Shown: in pieces, positions 17,990 through 26,535 of the stretch
Position numbering within the stretch: position 1 is the stretch's first letter
Layout: each line of letters starts with the position of its first letter
DNA from: Candidatus Dactylopiibacterium carminicum
GTDB lineage: Bacteria > Pseudomonadota > Gammaproteobacteria > Burkholderiales > Rhodocyclaceae
Assembly: GCF_014736495.1 (NCBI RefSeq)
Contig: NZ_MDUX01000017.1
Span: 1 to 58,066 of the forward strand
Reading direction: 5' to 3'
Length of the DNA stretch: 58,066 nt
Position numbers and translations under genes: made by a program
The notes under the pieces: model-generated
Database searches by the model: none
What the model was told of the DNA's origin: nothing
The model's input: only the letters and a program-made list of their open reading frames with translations

Positions 17990-19261
17990 TTACGGTTCCG
18001 CGTCGATCAGGATGGCGCGGAAGTCGTTTACGTTGGTCAGCGTCGGCCCGGTGATCACGGCGTCCCCCAGCGCGCCGAAAAAACCATGGCCGTCGTTGTT
18101 GTCCAGCGACTGGCGCGGCCGGACGCCCTTGGCCCAGGCGCGAGCCAGTGAATCCGGCGTGAGCACGGCACCGGCGATCTCTTCCAGGCCATCGACGCCG
18201 TCGGTGTCGCCAGCCAGGGCCCAGACGTCGGGCACGCCCTCAAGCGCCACACCCAGCGAGAGCAGGAACTCGACGTTGCGCCCGCCACGCCCCTTGCCAC
18301 GCACGGTGACGGTGGCCTCACCGCCCGAGAGCAGCACGCAGGGCGGCTTGAAGGGCTGGCCCGTGGCGGCGACGTTGCGCACGATGCCGGCCATCACCTT
18401 GCCCATGTCGCGCGCTTCACCCTCCAGGCTGTCGCCCAGGTTGTAGACCGGGTAGCCGGCTTCGCGCGCAAGCTTCGCAGCCGCCTCAAGCGCCATCGCC
18501 GGCGTGGCGATGAAGTGATGGCTGCTGCCGGCAAGGCGCGCATCGCCGGGCTTCACGGATTCACCCTCGCCGCTTTCCAGCAGGCGGCGCGCGGCGAGAG
18601 GAAGTTCTACCCCGTAACGATCCACGATGACCATTGCGTCGGCACAGGTGGTGGGGTCCGCCACCGTCGGACCGGAGGCAATGTCCACCGGATGATCGCC
18701 AGGCACGTCGGAGATCAGTAGCGTCACCACGCGCGCCGGATGGCAGGCAGCGCCCAGCCGTCCGCCCTTGATCGCCGAGAGGTGACGCCGCACGCAGTTC
18801 ATTTCGCTGATCGAGGCGCCGGACTTCAATAGTGCGCGATTGATGTCCTGCTTGTCTTCGAGGCTGATGCCCGGCAAAGGCAAGGGCAGCAAGGCCGAGC
18901 CGCCGCCCGAGATCAGGCACAGCACGGTGTCGTCTTCGGTCAGCCCACCCACCAGATCGAGCATGCGACGCGAGGCGGCCAGCCCGTTTTCGTCCGGCAC
19001 CGGATGGGCAGCAGTGGCGATCTCGATACGGCTGCAGAGCACTTCGTAGCCATAGCGCGTCACCACCAGCCCGGAAAGCGGGCCCTGCCAGTGCGTTTCG
19101 ACCACGCGTGCCATCTCGGCCGAAGCCTTGCCCGCGCCGATCACCACCAGGCGCCCGCGCGGGCGCTCCGGCAGCAGCGGCGGCAGGCACAGCGCCGGCT
19201 GGGCGGCAGCCACCGCCGCCGCGAACATCCGGCGCAGGAGTTGCTGAGGATCGCGCGACAC
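17990..19261 (-). CDS. ttuD: Glycerate 2-kinase (MOFRL/TtuD-GckA family)
   Basis: The 423-residue protein has the DUF4147 N-terminal domain (VVIGAGKASAEMARVVE, CLISGGGSALLPLP, INRALLKSGASISEMNCVRRHLSAIKGGRLG) and the C-terminal MOFRL domain (LLSGGEATVTVRGKGRGGRNVEFLLSL, LAGDTDGVDGLEEIAGAV). The family phosphorylates D-glycerate to 2-phosphoglycerate; old annotations call it hydroxypyruvate reductase. It follows garR-like and garL-like genes and would complete conversion of aldarates to a glycolytic intermediate. The frame is intact. Confidence 0.93.
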   Translation of the reverse strand: MSRDPQQLLRRMFAAAVAAAQPALCLPPLLPERPRGRLVVIGAGKASAEMARVVETHWQGPLSGLVVTRYGYEVLCSRIEIATAAHPVPDENGLAASRRMLDLVGGLTEDDTVLCLISGGGSALLPLPLPGISLEDKQDINRALLKSGASISEMNCVRRHLSAIKGGRLGAACHPARVVTLLISDVPGDHPVDIASGPTVADPTTCADAMVIVDRYGVELPLAARRLLESGEGESVKPGDARLAGSSHHFIATPAMALEAAAKLAREAGYPVYNLGDSLEGEARDMGKVMAGIVRNVAATGQPFKPPCVLLSGGEATVTVRGKGRGGRNVEFLLSLGVALEGVPDVWALAGDTDGVDGLEEIAGAVLTPDSLARAWAKGVRPRQSLDNNDGHGFFGALGDAVITGPTLTNVNDFRAILIDAEP

Positions 19262-19278
19262 GCAGCTCCTCCTTTCCG

Positions 19279-20170
19279 TCAGGCCGACTGGCCGATCTCG
19301 AAGTTCGCCATCAACTCCAGCGCACGCACCATGCCGGAGTGATCCCAGGCTTCGCCGCCATGCGAAGCGCAGGCGTTGAAGAGTTCCTGCGCGGTGGCAG
19401 TGTTGGTCAGCGACAAACCCAGCGCACGTGCGGTGGACAGCGCCAGATTGAGATCCTTCTGGTGCAGTGCGATGCGGAAGCCGGGCGCGAAGTTACGCTT
19501 GATCATGCGTTCGCCATGTACTTCGAGAATGCGCGAGTTGGCGAAGCCACCCATCAGGGCCTGACGCACACGGGCCGGATCGGCCCCGGCTTTGGAGGCG
19601 AGCAGCAACGCCTCGCCCACGGCCTCAATGGTCAGTGCCACGATGATCTGGTTGGCGACCTTGGTGATCTGGCCGGCCCCCACATCGCCCACCAGGGTGA
19701 TGTTCTTGCCCATTTTCTCGAACAGCGGGCGCACGCGCTCGAACACGCTTTCCTTGCCGCCGCACATGATGGTGAGGCTGGCAGCCTTGGCGCCGACATC
19801 GCCACCGGAGACCGGCGCATCGACATAGTCCGCCCCCAGCGCTTCGATCTTTTTCGCGAACTCCTTGGTCGCCACCGGCGAGATGGAGCTCATGTCCACC
19901 ACCACCTTGCCGGAAGCCAGGGTGTCAGCCACGCCGTTCTCACCGAAGAGCACTGCTTCGACGTGAGGCGTGTCCGGCACCATGAGGATCACGATGTCGG
20001 CCTGAGCCGCAACTTCGGCCGAAGTCTTGCAGGCGATGCCGCCGGCCTGCAGCAGCGTATCCGGCAAACCGCCAACACTGTGCAGATAGGTGGTGTAACC
20101 CGCCGCGATCAGGTGGCCCGCCATCGGCGGTGCCCATGATGCCAAGGCCGATGAAACCGATCTTTTCCAT
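19279..20170 (-). pseudogene. garR: Tartronate semialdehyde reductase (GarR/GlxR family), 1-base frameshift near N-terminus
   Basis: GarR reduces tartronate semialdehyde to D-glycerate with NAD(P)H. The ATG at 20170 begins MEKIGFIGLGIMG, the Rossmann dinucleotide motif. The next residues PMAGHLIAAGY are in another frame: between the GGC codon and the following ATG there are seven bases (20125-20131) where six are expected. After that the frame is intact through DAPVSGGDVGAKAASLTIM, VGDVGAGQITKVANQ (catalytic Lys) and KDLNLALSTARALG. Removing one base would give a normal ~296-residue protein. This is either a real mutation or a sequencing error. Confidence 0.88.
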
Positions 20171-20210
20171 TGATTGACTCCTGTTGCTGGTATTCGTGAT
20201 TGATGAGGGC

Positions 20211-21005
20211 TCAGGCGGCGCAGGTGCGCGCGATCTTGAGCGGCTGGAAGCGCGCCGCGAGCTGTTCGGCCGCCCGCGCCAGCAGTGCGATGTCCGCCCC
20301 CACGGCAGTGAAGCAGCAGCCCCATTCGATGTACTGGCGCGCCTGCGCCTCGTCGCCGGTGAGGATGCCGGCCGGTTTGCCGGCGGCACGGATGCGCGCA
20401 ATCGCATCCTTGATCGCGGCCTGCACCTCGGGATGCCCGGGCTGACCGATGTGGCCCATGGCGGCGGAAAGATCCCCGGGGCCGATGAAGATGCCGTCGA
20501 TGCCGTCGACCTGGGCGATGGCCTCGATCTGCGTCAGCGCTTCGGCCGTCTCCACCTGCATCAGCACGCACAGTTCCTCGCTGGCACGCTGGTGATACTC
20601 CTTGATACGGCCGAAGCGGGAAGCACGTGACAGACCGGTGAAGCCACGCACACCGCCCTCGGCGGGATAGCGCGTGGCGGCCACGGCGATGGCGGCCTCC
20701 TCGGCGTTCTGCACCTGCGGGATCAGCAGAGTCTGCGCGCCGATGTCGAGCACGCGCTTGATCAGCACCTTGTCATTCCAGGCCACGCGCACCACCGGGC
20801 TGCTGCCGCCTTCGATCAGTGCCTGCAACTGCTGGTGCAGCAGGAAAGTCTCGTTGGGCGAATGCTCGCCGTCGAGCACGATCCAGTCGAATCCGGCGCC
20901 GCCGATCACTTCGGTACTGACGTGATTGGACAGGTGCGACCACAGGCCGATCTGCAACTGGCCGGCCCGCAGACCGCGTTTGAACTGGTTCAGGATCATC
21001 TCCAT
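20211..21005 (-). CDS. garL: HpcH/HpaI-family aldolase, 5-keto-4-deoxy-D-glucarate aldolase type
   Basis: The 264-residue class II aldolase has QIGLWSHLSN, FDWIVLDGEHSPN (base/metal region), VVRVAWND, AQTLLIPQVQNAEEA, GFTGLSRASRFG, CVLMQVETAEAL (metal Glu) and GIFIGPGDLSAAMGHIGQPGHPEV (metal Asp). GarL splits 5-keto-4-deoxyglucarate into pyruvate and tartronate semialdehyde; HpaI-type diacid aldolases are close relatives. The garR- and glycerate-kinase-like neighbours favour GarL. The ATG at 21005 follows a GAAAGAGAG ribosome binding site. Confidence 0.9.
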   Translation of the reverse strand: MEMILNQFKRGLRAGQLQIGLWSHLSNHVSTEVIGGAGFDWIVLDGEHSPNETFLLHQQLQALIEGGSSPVVRVAWNDKVLIKRVLDIGAQTLLIPQVQNAEEAAIAVAATRYPAEGGVRGFTGLSRASRFGRIKEYHQRASEELCVLMQVETAEALTQIEAIAQVDGIDGIFIGPGDLSAAMGHIGQPGHPEVQAAIKDAIARIRAAGKPAGILTGDEAQARQYIEWGCCFTAVGADIALLARAAEQLAARFQPLKIARTCAA

Positions 21006-21022
21006 GATTGGCTCTCTTTCGC

Positions 21023-21826
21023 TCAGGCGGCCTGGGCCGCATCGACCATCTCGCGGCTGTAATGGCGGCTGGCCTCGACCAGCATCCGGGTATAGGGATG
21101 CTCGGGCACGGCACCGACGATGCTGGAGCAATCGAGCAGATCTACGATGCGGCCTTGCTGCATCACCGCGACGCGGTCGCACAGATGCGCTACCACGCCC
21201 AGGTCGTGCGTCACCAGCAGATAGGTGAGGCCTTCCTTCTGGCGCAGATCGGCCAGCAGGTTGAGGATCTCGGCCTGCACCGACACATCCAGCGCCGAGG
21301 TCGGCTCGTCGAGCAGCAGGATGCGCGGCTCGAGGATCAGCGCACGGGCGATCGCCACGCGCTGGCGCTGACCGCCGGAGAGCTGGTGCGGATAACGGTA
21401 GCGGAAGCTCGTCGGCAGCCCCACCTTGGTAAGGATGGAGTCGATGCGCTGGCTGATGTTGCCGATGCCATGGATGCGCAAGGGCTCGGCCAGTGCCGTC
21501 TCCACCGTATGGCGCGAATGCAGCGAGCCGTAGGGGTCCTGGAACACCATCTGCACCTTGCGGCAGCGGGCCTTGTCCAGCTTGCGGCCAAGCTTCTCGC
21601 CATTGATGGCCAGCCGCCCGTGCCAGTGGTTGTACTGGCCGGCCAGGCAGCGCAGTACGGTGGTCTTGCCCGAGCCGGATTCGCCCACGATGGCGAGCTT
21701 TTCGCGGCCCAGATCGAAGGAGACACCGCGCACGGCATCCACCAGGCTGCCACCGCTCTGGAAGCGGACGTGGAGATCCTGGACTTCCAGCAGGGGCGCT
21801 GTATTCATGGTTTCCTGCGTCATCAT
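21023..21826 (-). CDS. ABC transporter ATP-binding protein, dipeptide/opine family (DppF-like)
   Basis: A 267-residue ATPase with Walker A GESGSGKTT (residues ~51-59), Q-loop MVFQDPYGSLHSRHTV, signature [15 protein letters not shown], Walker [13 protein letters not shown] and the switch His in LLVTHDLG. The segment after Walker B ends with EHPYTRMLVEA, typical of the DppD/DppF group. Dipeptide-type systems normally have two ATPases; only one is encoded here, directly (10 bases) after the damaged dppC. It may form a homodimer, or a second gene may have been lost with the dppC deletion. The exact start among three ATGs (21826, 21823, 21808) is open. Confidence 0.9.
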   Translation of the reverse strand: MMTQETMNTAPLLEVQDLHVRFQSGGSLVDAVRGVSFDLGREKLAIVGESGSGKTTVLRCLAGQYNHWHGRLAINGEKLGRKLDKARCRKVQMVFQDPYGSLHSRHTVETALAEPLRIHGIGNISQRIDSILTKVGLPTSFRYRYPHQLSGGQRQRVAIARALILEPRILLLDEPTSALDVSVQAEILNLLADLRQKEGLTYLLVTHDLGVVAHLCDRVAVMQQGRIVDLLDCSSIVGAVPEHPYTRMLVEASRHYSREMVDAAQAA

Positions 21827-21836
21827 CTGTACTCCC

Positions 21837-22332
21837 TCACTCGCTGCGAGGATCAAGCACGTCACGCATGCCGTCACCGAAGAGATTGAATGCCAGGCTG
21901 ACCATCATGATCGCCAGGCCGGGGGTGGCCACCAGCCACCAGCACTCGAGCATGTAGCGGCGCCCGGTGGAGATCATCGCGCCCCATTCCGGCACCGGCG
22001 GCTGCGCGCCGAGGCCTAGGAAGCCAAGGCCGGCAGCTGTCAGGATGATCCCGGCCATATTCATCGGTGCCGAACCAGTGCGCGGCACTCGGCGGCTGCA
22101 GCACGCTGGCCATGTCCTGCACCAGCGGATCGTGGGTGGCGATCAGCGGGGCGAGCGCCACCAGCAGCAGGAAGGCGATCACCGTGAGGCCGACAACGGA
22201 TAGCGGGTTGCGCAGCAGCTTGCGGGCACCGCGCGCCAGGTTCTGGCGCAGGGCCTGTGACGAGGATTGCGGCGTGCCGTCGGAAGGTGCGGCGAGATTG
22301 GTCGTCGTAGTCATGGTCATGGTCATGGTCAT
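21837..22332 (-). pseudogene. ABC transporter permease (DppC family) with large internal deletion
   Basis: The N-terminal part starts in a CATGGT tandem repeat giving MTMTMTMTTTT, then has the first membrane segment (VVGLTVIAFLLLVALAPLI) and HWFGTDEYGRD, the usual sequence before the periplasmic loop. About 130 residues then appear to be missing: the following bases run, in another frame, straight into ILTAAGLGFLGLGAQPPVPEWGAM and the C-terminal FNLFGDGMRDVLDPR. The lost part (about 0.4 kb, 2 modulo 3 by frame) carried four membrane helices and the EAA coupling loop, so no working permease is possible from this sequence. The junction lies near 22040-22050. Confidence 0.85.
22312..22332. repeat. 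CATGGT tandem repeat over dppC start
   Basis: Four copies of CAT spaced six bases apart (22312, 22318, 22324, 22330) give a run of alternating Met-Thr codons and four possible ATG starts. Such a hexamer run can change copy number by slippage without shifting the frame. Confidence 0.7.
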
Positions 22333-22340
22333 GATTGCTC

Positions 22341-23381
22341 TCAACGGGTACGGGGATCGAAGACCTGGTAGAGCGCGTCGGCGATCAGGTTCAGGCTCAC
22401 GAAGATAATGCCGATGAGCAGCACACAGCCCATCACGGCGTTCATGTCGCCCAGCAGCAGGCTGGAGACGAGGTAGCTGCCGAAGCCGGGCCAGGCGAAC
22501 ACCGTCTCGATCAGCACGGCGCCTTCGAGCAGGCCGCCATAGGCCAGTGCGACGATGGTCAGCAACTGCACGAGGATGTTGAGGAAGGCGTGGCGCCAGA
22601 TCACTTCGCGCTCGGAAAGACCCTTCACGCGGGCAGTGATGATGTATTCCTGTGACAGCTGCGCCAGCATGAATGAACGCGTCATGCGGGCGATGTAGGC
22701 CATCGAGTGCAGGCCGAGGATGCAGGCAGGCAGGGTGATGTGCTTGACGGCACTCCAGAACACATCCCATTCACCGGCGAGCGCCGAGTCGATCAGCAGC
22801 ATGCCGGTGCGGCTTTCCACCAGCCCGTCATAGGCCAGGTCGATGCGCCCTGCGCCGCCAGCCCAGTTCAGCCAGGCATAGAAGATGATCAGACCCATCA
22901 TGCCGAACCAGAACACCGGCACCGAGTAGCCACAGAGGCTGATCACGCGCACGACCTGATCACCCCAGCGGCCACGATGGGTGGCGGCGAACACGCCCAG
23001 CGGTACACCGACACAGGTGCCGAACAGGATGGCGATGGTGGCCAGCTCGATCGTGGCAGGGAAGACGCGGGCGATGTCGGCCGCCACCGAATTGCCGGAG
23101 AGCAGCGCACGGCCCAGGTCACCATGCATCAGATCGCGCAGATAGTAGAAATACTGCACGTACATCGGGCGATCCAGGCCGAGCTGGTGATACACCTGGT
23201 CATACGTGGACTGGTCCGCGTCGGCACCGACGATGGACAGGACCGGATCGAGCGGCATTACCCGACCGATGAGGAAGGTCAGCGTCAGCAAGCCCAGCAG
23301 GGTGATAGCGACGATGCCCAGACGATGGCCGAGACTGGTCAGCCGGCGTGCGGACAGACCGGAGGAAGTGAAGATCGACAT
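22341..23381 (-). CDS. ABC transporter permease, dipeptide/opine family (DppB-like)
   Basis: The 346-residue integral membrane protein has the first helix after LGHRLGIVAITLLGLLTLTFLIGRVMPLDP, the conserved YVQYFYYLRDLMHGDLG, VPLGVFAA, the EAA-type coupling loop ITARVKGLSEREVIWRHAFLN and ETVFAWPGFGSYLVSSLLLGD. The ATG at 23381 directly precedes the first helix; longer in-frame starts add an unrelated stretch. It pairs with the damaged dppC 8 bases downstream. Confidence 0.92.
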   Translation of the reverse strand: MSIFTSSGLSARRLTSLGHRLGIVAITLLGLLTLTFLIGRVMPLDPVLSIVGADADQSTYDQVYHQLGLDRPMYVQYFYYLRDLMHGDLGRALLSGNSVAADIARVFPATIELATIAILFGTCVGVPLGVFAATHRGRWGDQVVRVISLCGYSVPVFWFGMMGLIIFYAWLNWAGGAGRIDLAYDGLVESRTGMLLIDSALAGEWDVFWSAVKHITLPACILGLHSMAYIARMTRSFMLAQLSQEYIITARVKGLSEREVIWRHAFLNILVQLLTIVALAYGGLLEGAVLIETVFAWPGFGSYLVSSLLLGDMNAVMGCVLLIGIIFVSLNLIADALYQVFDPRTR

Positions 23382-23437
23382 GGGATGCTCCAGGGCTACG
23401 GGGTCGCCCGCCCGAGGGAGGGCGACCATTCAAGGGC

Positions 23438-25039
23438 TCAGCGTTGCTTGAAGACGTCGCGCCAGCGGGTGGTAGAAGCCGGGTGGCTCTTGAAGTTGCG
23501 CAGGTCCTTCTGCAGCACCACGGTATCCACCATCTGCGAGATGGGCTGAATGGCGCCAACCTGCTCGTCATACAGCTTCTGGATGTCCTGGTACATCGCG
23601 ATCTGCTTCTTCGCATCCTGTTCCAGCACGGCCTTCTCGATCAGCGAGTTGATCTCCGGACTGATGAAGGAGGTGCGCCAGCCCTGGAAGTTGGTCAGCT
23701 TGGCTTCATTGCTGTTATCCGGGTTGTAGACAAGTGCGCGCAGGCTGCTGTGCGGATGCGGCTCGGCACCGCCACCACCACGGCCGACGATGATCTCGAA
23801 CTGACGATCACGCATCGCGCCATACACCTGGTTACCGGTGCCGGGGATCACGCTGGCATCGATGCCGCCCAAGGCCAGCGTGGCCTGCAGGTTGGTGGCG
23901 ATGTTGATGAAGGGCGGATCGGACAGCACACGGATGGTGGTCTTGAAACCGTTGGGGAAACCGGCCTCGGCCAACAACTTGCGGGCGGCTGGCACATCCA
24001 GCTTGTAGCCCGGATTGGGCAGCGTGGCCGGCAGGCCGCTCTGGATCGGGCGCTGATGCAGCACGCCGTAGTTGGGCATCACCGTTTTGTTGATGCCGTC
24101 ATAATCGATCAGGTTGCGGATCGCCAGGCGCACGCGCTTGTCGGCGAACTTCGGATCCTTCACGCTGACGGCGACGTAGTACACCGTGCCGCGCTTGACC
24201 GACTCGACGCGCACGTTCTGGTTCTTCTTCATCGCTTCGACATCCGGCACCGACATGCCGTTGGCCACATCGATGTCCCCGCGCTCGAGCATCAGGCGCA
24301 AGGTCTGCGATTCGGTCATGTGGCGCAGCACCACGCGACGCAGCTTGGGAGCCCCGCGCCAGTAGCCATCGAAACGGCTCATCAGCAGCACATCCTTCTG
24401 CCGCCAGTCATTGAGCGCGAAGGGACCGGAACCGGCTTCGTTGGTGGTGAGCCAGGCACGGCCCATGTCACCGTCCTTCTGATGCTGCATGACCTTCTTG
24501 CTGTCGAGGATTACGCTGCTCACCGAAGTCCCCAGCGTGTAGATGATCAGCTTGGGGTCAGCGGGCTCGGGCAGGTCGATCACCAGTGTCTGCGGATCCA
24601 CGGCGCGGATCTGCTTGTCGACGTTCTGCGCCGTGAAACCATAGCTCTTCCAGCCGGAGGCCAGCGCCAGGTTCAGCTTCAGCACGCGCTGCAGCGACCA
24701 GGCGGCATCCTCGGCCGTGAGCACGTTGCCGGAGTGGAACTTCACGCCCTTGCGGATCTTGAAGGTGATGCTCTTGTTGTCCGGCGTGATCGTCCAGCTC
24801 TCGGCCAGCCCCGGCAGCACCGTGTGGGTGTCGTTGGGGTCGAGCTCGACCAGCGAGTCGTACAGGTTGGCGTTGATCTCGAGCACGTCATTGCCAGTGG
24901 CGCCAGCAGGATCCAGCGACAGCAGGTTGTTCATGCTCATGCCGACGATCAACTGATCAGCCGGCGTCTTGGCCTGGATCGTGCCGATCAGCGAGACCGA
25001 CAAGGCACAGGCAGCAAGCAAGAAGGGTAGTTTCTTCAT
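23438..25039 (-). CDS. ABC transporter substrate-binding protein, family 5 (DppA/OppA-like)
   Basis: The 533-residue protein starts with a clear signal peptide (MKKLPFLLAACALSVSLIGTIQA) and has the family 5 signature around LAESWTITPDNKSITFKIRKGVKFHSGNVLTAEDAAWS near residues 75-115. The family binds peptides, nickel, opines or oligosaccharides in the periplasm. Placed between a sugar-acid dehydratase and aldolase genes, it more likely binds an aldarate, a uronate oligomer or a related acid than peptides; this is inferred from context. The frame is intact. Confidence 0.92.
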   Translation of the reverse strand: MKKLPFLLAACALSVSLIGTIQAKTPADQLIVGMSMNNLLSLDPAGATGNDVLEINANLYDSLVELDPNDTHTVLPGLAESWTITPDNKSITFKIRKGVKFHSGNVLTAEDAAWSLQRVLKLNLALASGWKSYGFTAQNVDKQIRAVDPQTLVIDLPEPADPKLIIYTLGTSVSSVILDSKKVMQHQKDGDMGRAWLTTNEAGSGPFALNDWRQKDVLLMSRFDGYWRGAPKLRRVVLRHMTESQTLRLMLERGDIDVANGMSVPDVEAMKKNQNVRVESVKRGTVYYVAVSVKDPKFADKRVRLAIRNLIDYDGINKTVMPNYGVLHQRPIQSGLPATLPNPGYKLDVPAARKLLAEAGFPNGFKTTIRVLSDPPFINIATNLQATLALGGIDASVIPGTGNQVYGAMRDRQFEIIVGRGGGGAEPHPHSSLRALVYNPDNSNEAKLTNFQGWRTSFISPEINSLIEKAVLEQDAKKQIAMYQDIQKLYDEQVGAIQPISQMVDTVVLQKDLRNFKSHPASTTRWRDVFKQR

Positions 25040-25081
25040 GGTTGTCTCCTCGTATAGCTATTTGTGCTACGGGGCTTGGTT

Positions 25082-26236
25082 TCAGTAGGTACTGACGGTG
25101 TGGGCTGCGATGTAATCGAAGTTGATGTCCTCACCGAGGCCGGGCAGCTGCGAGAGATGCACGAAGCCTTCGGCGTCCATGGGGTCGGGCAGGCTGTTGA
25201 GGTAGGGGGCCACTTCGTCGTATTCGAGGAAGGGGTGCAGCAGGCCGCGCTCGTACCAGGCGCAGTTCTTGATTGCCGCGCAGACCGCGAGGTTGGCGGC
25301 ACCGTTGCCGTGCACCTCGCAGTTCATGCCGAAGGCATCCGCCATATAGGCCACCTTGAGCGTCGGAGTGATGCCACCCACACCCGGCACACCCGCACGG
25401 GTGATCGCCGCGGCGCCGGCCTTGATCCATTCGGCGCGGGTGTGATGCTTGCCGCCCATGTACTCCGGCCCGAGGATGGGGATGTCGAGCTGTTGCGACA
25501 GCCAGACGTAGGACGACATGCTTTGCTCATCCATCATCTCTTCGAACCAGGCGAAGTTCAGCTTCTCCAGCGCGCGACCAATCTTCAGTGCCTCGGTGCG
25601 GCTGTACCAGTGATAACCGTCCAGCATCAGGGCGATGTCCGGCCCCACGGCTTCGCGCGCGGCGGCACAGCATTTGATATCCATGTCCACACTCGGCGCG
25701 AAGGACACCGGCGGCATCCATGTGTGCAGCTTGATGGCTTTGTAACCGCGCGCCACCAGCTTCTCGGCAAAGGCCGCGTATTCCTCCGGCGTGGAAAGGC
25801 CTCCCTTGAGCTCATCGCCACACATGGTGCTGCCGTAGGCCGGCACCTTGTCGCGGAACCCCCCGATCAGCTTGTAGACCGGAGTACCTAGCTTGCGCCC
25901 GGCCAGATCCCACAACGCCTGATCGGCCACCGCCATGGCGCGATCGGTAAGCTGGCCGGCACTTCCACGCTGCCAGTGCGCCAGATCCTGCCAGAGCTGC
26001 TCGCGCATGAAGGGATCGGCACCGATCAGCACCTTGCGGAAGAACGAGTCGACCACATGCTTGCGCACCACCTCGACCGGACCGAAGGCATGGCCCTCGG
26101 TACCGTCATCACAGGTGATGGTCAGCATCGCCATCTTGGCTTCCTTCTCCGGCCCCGGATGTGAATGCCCTGCGGCGTCAACGGAACGCTTGCTGGGATA
26201 GGTAAACACGGTGCCGCGCAGGCTTTCAATTTTCAT
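25082..26236 (-). CDS. Enolase-superfamily dehydratase (mandelate racemase/muconate lactonizing enzyme type)
   Basis: The 384-residue protein has the N-terminal capping domain (ADQALWDLAGRKLGTPVYKLIGG at the barrel junction) and a barrel with K-x-H in AIKLHTWMPP, metal ligands Asp in LMLDGYHWYS, Glu in WFEEMMDE and Glu in LGPEYMGG, and the catalytic His in NCEVHGNGAANLA. These residues fit an acid-sugar dehydratase of the mandelate racemase subgroup; with garL, garR and glycerate kinase downstream, galactarate or glucarate is the likely substrate. A lactone cycloisomerase is the alternative. First gene of the operon; the ATG at 26236 matches the family start. Confidence 0.87.
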   Translation of the reverse strand: MKIESLRGTVFTYPSKRSVDAAGHSHPGPEKEAKMAMLTITCDDGTEGHAFGPVEVVRKHVVDSFFRKVLIGADPFMREQLWQDLAHWQRGSAGQLTDRAMAVADQALWDLAGRKLGTPVYKLIGGFRDKVPAYGSTMCGDELKGGLSTPEEYAAFAEKLVARGYKAIKLHTWMPPVSFAPSVDMDIKCCAAAREAVGPDIALMLDGYHWYSRTEALKIGRALEKLNFAWFEEMMDEQSMSSYVWLSQQLDIPILGPEYMGGKHHTRAEWIKAGAAAITRAGVPGVGGITPTLKVAYMADAFGMNCEVHGNGAANLAVCAAIKNCAWYERGLLHPFLEYDEVAPYLNSLPDPMDAEGFVHLSQLPGLGEDINFDYIAAHTVSTY

Positions 26237-26284
26237 GGGCAATCCTCGAAGCAAAGAAGAAGTTATTCGTCCAACCCTGTCAGT

Positions 26285-26296
26285 CATCATACAGGT
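26285..26296. promoter_or_regulatory. Candidate GntR operator, dehydratase-proximal copy
   Basis: CATCATACAGGT lies 49 bases upstream of the dehydratase start and matches, with one mismatch, a second copy near the regulator gene (26495-26506). The core read on the other strand (GTATGATG) resembles the GTATxAT-type half sites of FadR-like regulators. The 299-base gap 26237-26535 is clearly AT-rich and holds no gene. Confidence 0.45.
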
Positions 26297-26494
26297 TGAG
26301 CAAATACTAGAAATCTGGAAGTGCCTCTGTCAAACAATAAAACCCTTAAAGGTAAACCCCGACACAATATTTAAATTATTGATATTTATGCATTTATTTG
26401 AAACACCCAATTAGCTTCAGATATTCGCCCGCCCAAAACCTTGCTACTATGCGTAACAAGTAACGAGCCTGCGGCTAGAATGAATTGCCGAACC

Positions 26495-26506
26495 CATCAT
26501 ACAAGT
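26495..26506. promoter_or_regulatory. Candidate GntR operator, regulator-proximal copy
   Basis: CATCATACAAGT, 29 bases upstream of the gntR start, is the near-identical partner of the site at 26285-26296. Presence of one copy close to each divergent start is what self-regulation plus operon control would need. Confidence 0.45.
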
Positions 26507-26535
26507 AGAAGTACATCAGGACAGTGGAGGAGAAC

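Noticed and set aside
23444..25030. Open frame of 528 codons on the plus strand
   Set aside because: Antisense to the substrate-binding protein gene, no ribosome binding site, and a His/Val/Arg-rich composition typical of shadow frames.
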